Origin: an uncultured Flavobacterium sp.
Lineage (GTDB): Bacteria > Bacteroidota > Bacteroidia > Flavobacteriales > Flavobacteriaceae
Assembly: GCF_946482535.1 (NCBI RefSeq)
Contig: NZ_CAMLRU010000042.1
Location: 1 to 16,189 of the forward strand
DNA: 16,189 nt
Direction: 5' to 3'
The notes under the pieces are model-generated. The model searched no databases. It was not told the DNA's origin and saw only the letters and a program-made list of their open reading frames with translations. Positions 13,990 through 16,189 of this stretch are shown piece by piece (position 1 is the stretch's first letter; every line of letters begins with the position of its first letter). The position numbers and the translations under genes were made by a program.

Positions 13990-14799
13990 TTGAAAACTTA
14001 TACTGACCAACTCGGAACCATCCATACTTTTGAAAAGACACCAAAGCGAATTGTTTCTTTAGTTCCGTCTCAAACGGAACTTTTATATGACTTGGGTTTG
14101 GAAGAAAGTATAGTAGGAATTACAAAATTTTGTGTGCATCCTTTTCATTTCAAATCCACCAAGAAAATTATCGGCGGAACTAAAAAAGTGCATTTCGAAA
14201 AAATCCGGTTGTTACAACCCGATATTATTATTGCCAACAAAGAAGAGAATACGCCCGAAATTGTCCAAGAGTTGTCTAAAATTTGTCCGGTTTGGGTAAC
14301 GAATATTATTACTTTGGATGACAATTTGAAAATGATTGAAGATTTCGGTCAAATTTTTAACAAGAGAACCGAAGCACAGAAATGGATTGACAAAATTAAT
14401 TTTGCTCATGCTGATTTTCTGAATTTCATTCAAGATAAACCGGTGAATAAAGTCGCTTATTTTATATGGGCAAATCCATACATGGTAGCAGCCGGCGGAA
14501 CTTTTATCAATGAATTATTGAAGCTGAATAAATTTCTGAATATTTACGATAACAATCTCAAATATGAAGGAAGATATCCGGAGGTAATCATACAAAAAAT
14601 GCGTGTCCAAGGCGATCCTGATTTGGTTTTGCTCTCTTCTGAACCTTTTCCTTTTACCGATGAGCATGCCTTTGAATTGGGAAGATTTACCCATCATGCG
14701 AAGACGGTTTTTGTAGATGGAGAAATGTTTTCTTGGTATGGTAGCCGTTTGGTTAAGGCTTTTAATTATTTCAAAATACTACACGAAAAAATAGCCTAA
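13990..14799 (+). CDS. Helical-backbone metal/cobalamin-binding protein, BtuF-like, without signal peptide
   Basis: A 269-residue protein of the periplasmic-binding-protein fold used for vitamin B12 and siderophores (BtuF/FepB type). Domain 1 has RIVSLVPSQTELLYDLGLEE (20-39) and VGITKFCVHP, typical of the cobalamin-binding BtuF group. A long backbone helix links it to domain 2 (AYFIWANPYMVAAGGTFINE, about 156-175, and DPDLVLLSSEPFPF). The start is probably the TTG at 13990-13992: an in-frame stop (the pyrF TAA) is only 6 bases upstream and no ATG occurs before residue 115, yet the N-terminus MKTYTDQLGTIHTFEKTPKR aligns with the usual start of this family. It has neither signal peptide nor lipobox, so it may act in the cytoplasm or be exported in another way. 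It is coupled to pyrF and followed by a terminator. Confidence 0.85.
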   Translation: MKTYTDQLGTIHTFEKTPKRIVSLVPSQTELLYDLGLEESIVGITKFCVHPFHFKSTKKIIGGTKKVHFEKIRLLQPDIIIANKEENTPEIVQELSKICPVWVTNIITLDDNLKMIEDFGQIFNKRTEAQKWIDKINFAHADFLNFIQDKPVNKVAYFIWANPYMVAAGGTFINELLKLNKFLNIYDNNLKYEGRYPEVIIQKMRVQGDPDLVLLSSEPFPFTDEHAFELGRFTHHAKTVFVDGEMFSWYGSRLVKAFNYFKILHEKIA

Positions 14800-14835
14800 A
14801 AAAAAGCCGATGCTTTCCCAAGCACCGGCATTCTT
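14799..14835. terminator. Bidirectional terminator between convergent genes
   Basis: The stem GCCG (14806-14809) plus TGCTT (14811-14815) pairs with AAGCA (14820-14824) plus CGGC (14826-14829), with one A/C mismatch and a 4-base loop. The A-run on the left (14798-14805) gives eight T on the minus strand. On the plus strand the tail (ATTCTTTT) is weaker. It serves the genes ending at 14799 and, from the other side, 14969. Confidence 0.8.
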
Positions 14836-14952
14836 TTAACTAACCTAACCAAATAATAAAAAACCAATTTATTACACTACAAAGATAAGGCTCGGTTTTG
14901 AGTTCTTATGTTAAGGATTTGTTATACTTATGTTATTGATTTCTAAAATTTT

Positions 14953-14973
14953 AATAACTCCGCAAGAGTTATT
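14953..14973 (-). terminator. Weak hairpin at the DUF4197 stop codon
   Basis: The perfect 8-bp stem AATAACTC (14953-14960) / GAGTTATT (14966-14973) with loop CGCAA overlaps the TAA stop (14969-14971). On the minus strand it is followed by AAAATTTTAG, not a proper T-run, so it may stabilise the mRNA end more than terminate. The region from 14836 to 14952 holds no gene. Confidence 0.45.
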
Positions 14974-15703
14974 TCTTGTCTTGTTTGGCAAAGACTTTTT
15001 TCAGTAAGTCAGTGCTTCTCGCATTGAGATTGGTTCGGATGTCTTTTTCTTCCACGGCTATCATTTTAAAAACACCTTCCAAAGCTTTGTTGGTCGTATA
15101 ATCGGTTAAATCGGGATTGACTTTGGTTACCAAAGGTAAGCGGTTGTATTTTTTAATGATATTGGCCCAAACTTTATCGGCACCGACTTTAGCAAATGAA
15201 TTTTGAATCACCGGATTAAACTTGGCGTAAAGCGGCTTGGTGGTTTCTGTTTGCAGGTAAGTGGTGGCTGCATTTTCATTGCCCATCAAAATATTTTTGG
15301 CATCGGTAAAACTCATGTTTTTTATGGCGTCCACAAAAATTGGGGTCGATTCTTTAACCGCATCTTCTGCGGCACGATTCAACATTTTGATTCCGTCATC
15401 GGCCAATGAGCTTAAGCCCATTTTGCGCAAGGTTTTATCCACTTTTTGTAATTCTTCGGGCAGTAAAATTTTGACCATTTCATTCTTGTAAAATCCATCT
15501 GTTGCGGTCAACTTAGTCACTTGCTTTTCAACGCCTTTGTTCAACGCTTCTTTCAAACCTTTGGAAATATCGACATTGCTTAATGAACCTAAACCACCCG
15601 AAGTTGTGCTGATAGGAACAGCTTTTTTGATATCATCTAAAATTTTAATTTGTGAAACACCTAATGTCGGAATCAGTAAGAGTAAAGCGATTTTAGTTTT
15701 CAT
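14969..15703 (-). CDS. DUF4197 protein, secreted
   Basis: A 244-residue exported protein. The start is the ATG at 15701-15703, giving the signal peptide MKTKIALLLLIPTLGVSQ; a TTG seven codons upstream lies within the promoter and is rejected. The mature protein is mostly helical: ISKGLKEALNKGVEKQVTKL, the segment KILLPEELQKVDKTLRKMGL, NRAAEDAVKESTPIFVDAI, and the C-terminal block KVNPDLTDYTTNKALEGVFK with MIAVEEKDIRTN. This order of motifs is characteristic of the DUF4197 family, widespread in Bacteroidota and Proteobacteria and of unknown function. No lipobox is seen. It forms a single-gene unit between two convergent or divergent neighbours. Confidence 0.9.
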   Translation of the reverse strand: MKTKIALLLLIPTLGVSQIKILDDIKKAVPISTTSGGLGSLSNVDISKGLKEALNKGVEKQVTKLTATDGFYKNEMVKILLPEELQKVDKTLRKMGLSSLADDGIKMLNRAAEDAVKESTPIFVDAIKNMSFTDAKNILMGNENAATTYLQTETTKPLYAKFNPVIQNSFAKVGADKVWANIIKKYNRLPLVTKVNPDLTDYTTNKALEGVFKMIAVEEKDIRTNLNARSTDLLKKVFAKQDKK

Positions 15704-15721
15704 AATCGAATTCTTTTTTTT

Positions 15722-15729
15722 CAAAAGTA
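15722..15729 (-). promoter_or_regulatory. -7 element of the DUF4197 gene
   Basis: TACTTTTG on the minus strand matches TAnnTTTG in all fixed positions and ends 18 bases upstream of the ATG at 15703, predicting a very short leader. It contains the TTG (15722-15724) that could be mistaken for an upstream start. Confidence 0.6.
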
Positions 15730-15843
15730 AGCAATCTTCATGCCGAAAAATGGCAACTAAATGTTAATTCAGCTATTCTTTTCTCAATCCTTTCCGTCTT
15801 TTTTATTTTTCAGATTTTAAATGGGAAATTTTTAATAATTCTG

Positions 15844-15850
15844 TAAATTG
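15844..15850 (+). promoter_or_regulatory. Possible -7 element of the mutase gene
   Basis: TAAATTG followed by CACCC lies 28 bases before the ATG at 15879. It is one base shorter than TAnnTTTG but shares the TTGCAC extension with the prfA and pyrF promoters. Confidence 0.35.
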
Positions 15851-15878
15851 CACCCTCAAAACAGACACTTATTTAACA

Positions 15879-16189
15879 ATGGTTCAAGAACAACCCTATA
15901 TTCCTAAAAATAAAGTAAGAATTGTAACTGCAGCTTCACTTTTCGACGGTCATGATGCGGCCATAAACATCATGCGACGTATCATTCAAGCTACCGGTGT
16001 GGAAGTCATTCACCTTGGTCACGACCGTAGCGTTGAAGAAGTAGTGAATACAGCCATTCAAGAAGATGCCAATGCGATTGCCATGACCTCTTATCAAGGC
16101 GGACACAATGAGTATTTCAAATACATGTATGATTTGTTGAAAGAGAAAGGTGCCGGACATATCAAAATCTTCGGCGGTGGCGGCGGTGC
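15879..16189 (+). CDS. icmF: IcmF-type fused acyl-CoA mutase, N-terminal B12-binding domain (cut by window end)
   Basis: The first 103 codons of a longer gene. The visible part is a Rossmann-type cobalamin-binding domain: [60 protein letters not shown], then [15 protein letters not shown] and IKIFGGGGG at the edge. Histidine H29 in SLFDGHDAA is the expected lower ligand of cobalt; the last glycine of the classical DxHxxG motif is alanine here, which is normal in IcmF proteins. A B12 domain at the very N-terminus, rather than the C-terminus as in ordinary methylmalonyl-CoA mutase, identifies the fused isobutyryl-CoA mutase type, in which a G-protein chaperone domain and the mutase barrel follow. 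These enzymes rearrange isobutyryl-CoA and n-butyryl-CoA, or related branched acyl-CoAs. The rest lies outside the window. Confidence 0.88.
   Translation, partial: MVQEQPYIPKNKVRIVTAASLFDGHDAAINIMRRIIQATGVEVIHLGHDRSVEEVVNTAIQEDANAIAMTSYQGGHNEYFKYMYDLLKEKGAGHIKIFGGGGG

Noticed and set aside
14905..14935. Direct repeat CTTATGTTA, two copies 22 bases apart
   Set aside because: It lies between the 3' ends of two convergent genes where a regulator site has no promoter to act on. AT-rich chance repetition is sufficient to explain it.
15704..15724. Upstream TTG start of the DUF4197 gene
   Set aside because: It overlaps the -7 element, and the ATG at 15703 begins a clean signal peptide.
15895..15990. 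Missing glycine in the B12-binding motif as a sign of an inactive mutase
   Set aside because: DGHDA rather than DxHxxG is, as far as I know, the normal form in IcmF-type proteins, and the cobalt-binding histidine is present.
1..16189. CRISPR array, transposon, phage or toxin-antitoxin module
   Set aside because: No regularly spaced repeats, transposase or integrase motifs, terminal inverted repeats with target duplication, or small paired toxin/antitoxin genes were found on either strand.

Overview
The window looks like a chromosomal piece of a Flavobacterium-like member of the Bacteroidota. The DNA is AT-rich and several genes are preceded by a TAnnTTTG -7 element, the Bacteroidota housekeeping promoter type. 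The proteins (two TonB-dependent receptors with PepSY-type membrane partners, a DUF4197 protein, an IcmF-type mutase) also fit that group. I see no insertion sequence, phage gene, CRISPR array, tRNA or rRNA. No gap between genes exceeds 300 bases.

Layout. (1) 2-532 (+): 3' end of an unrecognised tyrosine-rich protein, closed by a two-way terminator. (2) 571-6876 (-): two iron-uptake cassettes, each a TonB-dependent siderophore-type receptor followed by a PepSY-family membrane protein. The two receptor genes share an almost gap-free promoter/operator design, which suggests control by one metal-responsive repressor. (3) 7052-7528 (-): small lipoprotein, divergent from prfA (7640-8713, +), peptide chain release factor 1. 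(4) 8762-9909 (-): likely three-gene envelope operon: secreted unknown protein, a roughly 50-residue lmo0937-type membrane protein, and a small outer-membrane beta-barrel. (5) 10078-12886 (-): signalling operon of an AraC-type regulator, a single-domain response regulator and a CHASE3/PAS histidine kinase. (6) 12887-13167: divergent gap with an out-of-place terminator, an inverted repeat and a perfect -7 element, which together outline a candidate small RNA or attenuated leader. (7) 13168-14799 (+): pyrF, then a cobalamin/metal-binding periplasmic-fold protein that starts on TTG 6 bases later. (8) 14969-15703 (-): DUF4197 protein. (9) 15879 to the right edge (+): N-terminal B12-binding domain of an IcmF-like fused acyl-CoA mutase.

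How the parts connect. The receptor/PepSY pairs probably carry ferric siderophore across the outer membrane and help reduce or release iron at the inner membrane. The AraC, response-regulator and kinase genes probably form one signalling route; the envelope operon just downstream is a plausible but unproven target. The B12-dependent mutase and the cobalamin-binding-like protein lie within about 1.1 kb of each other.

The observations most worth following are the duplicated operator architecture and the candidate small RNA/leader upstream of the AraC gene.
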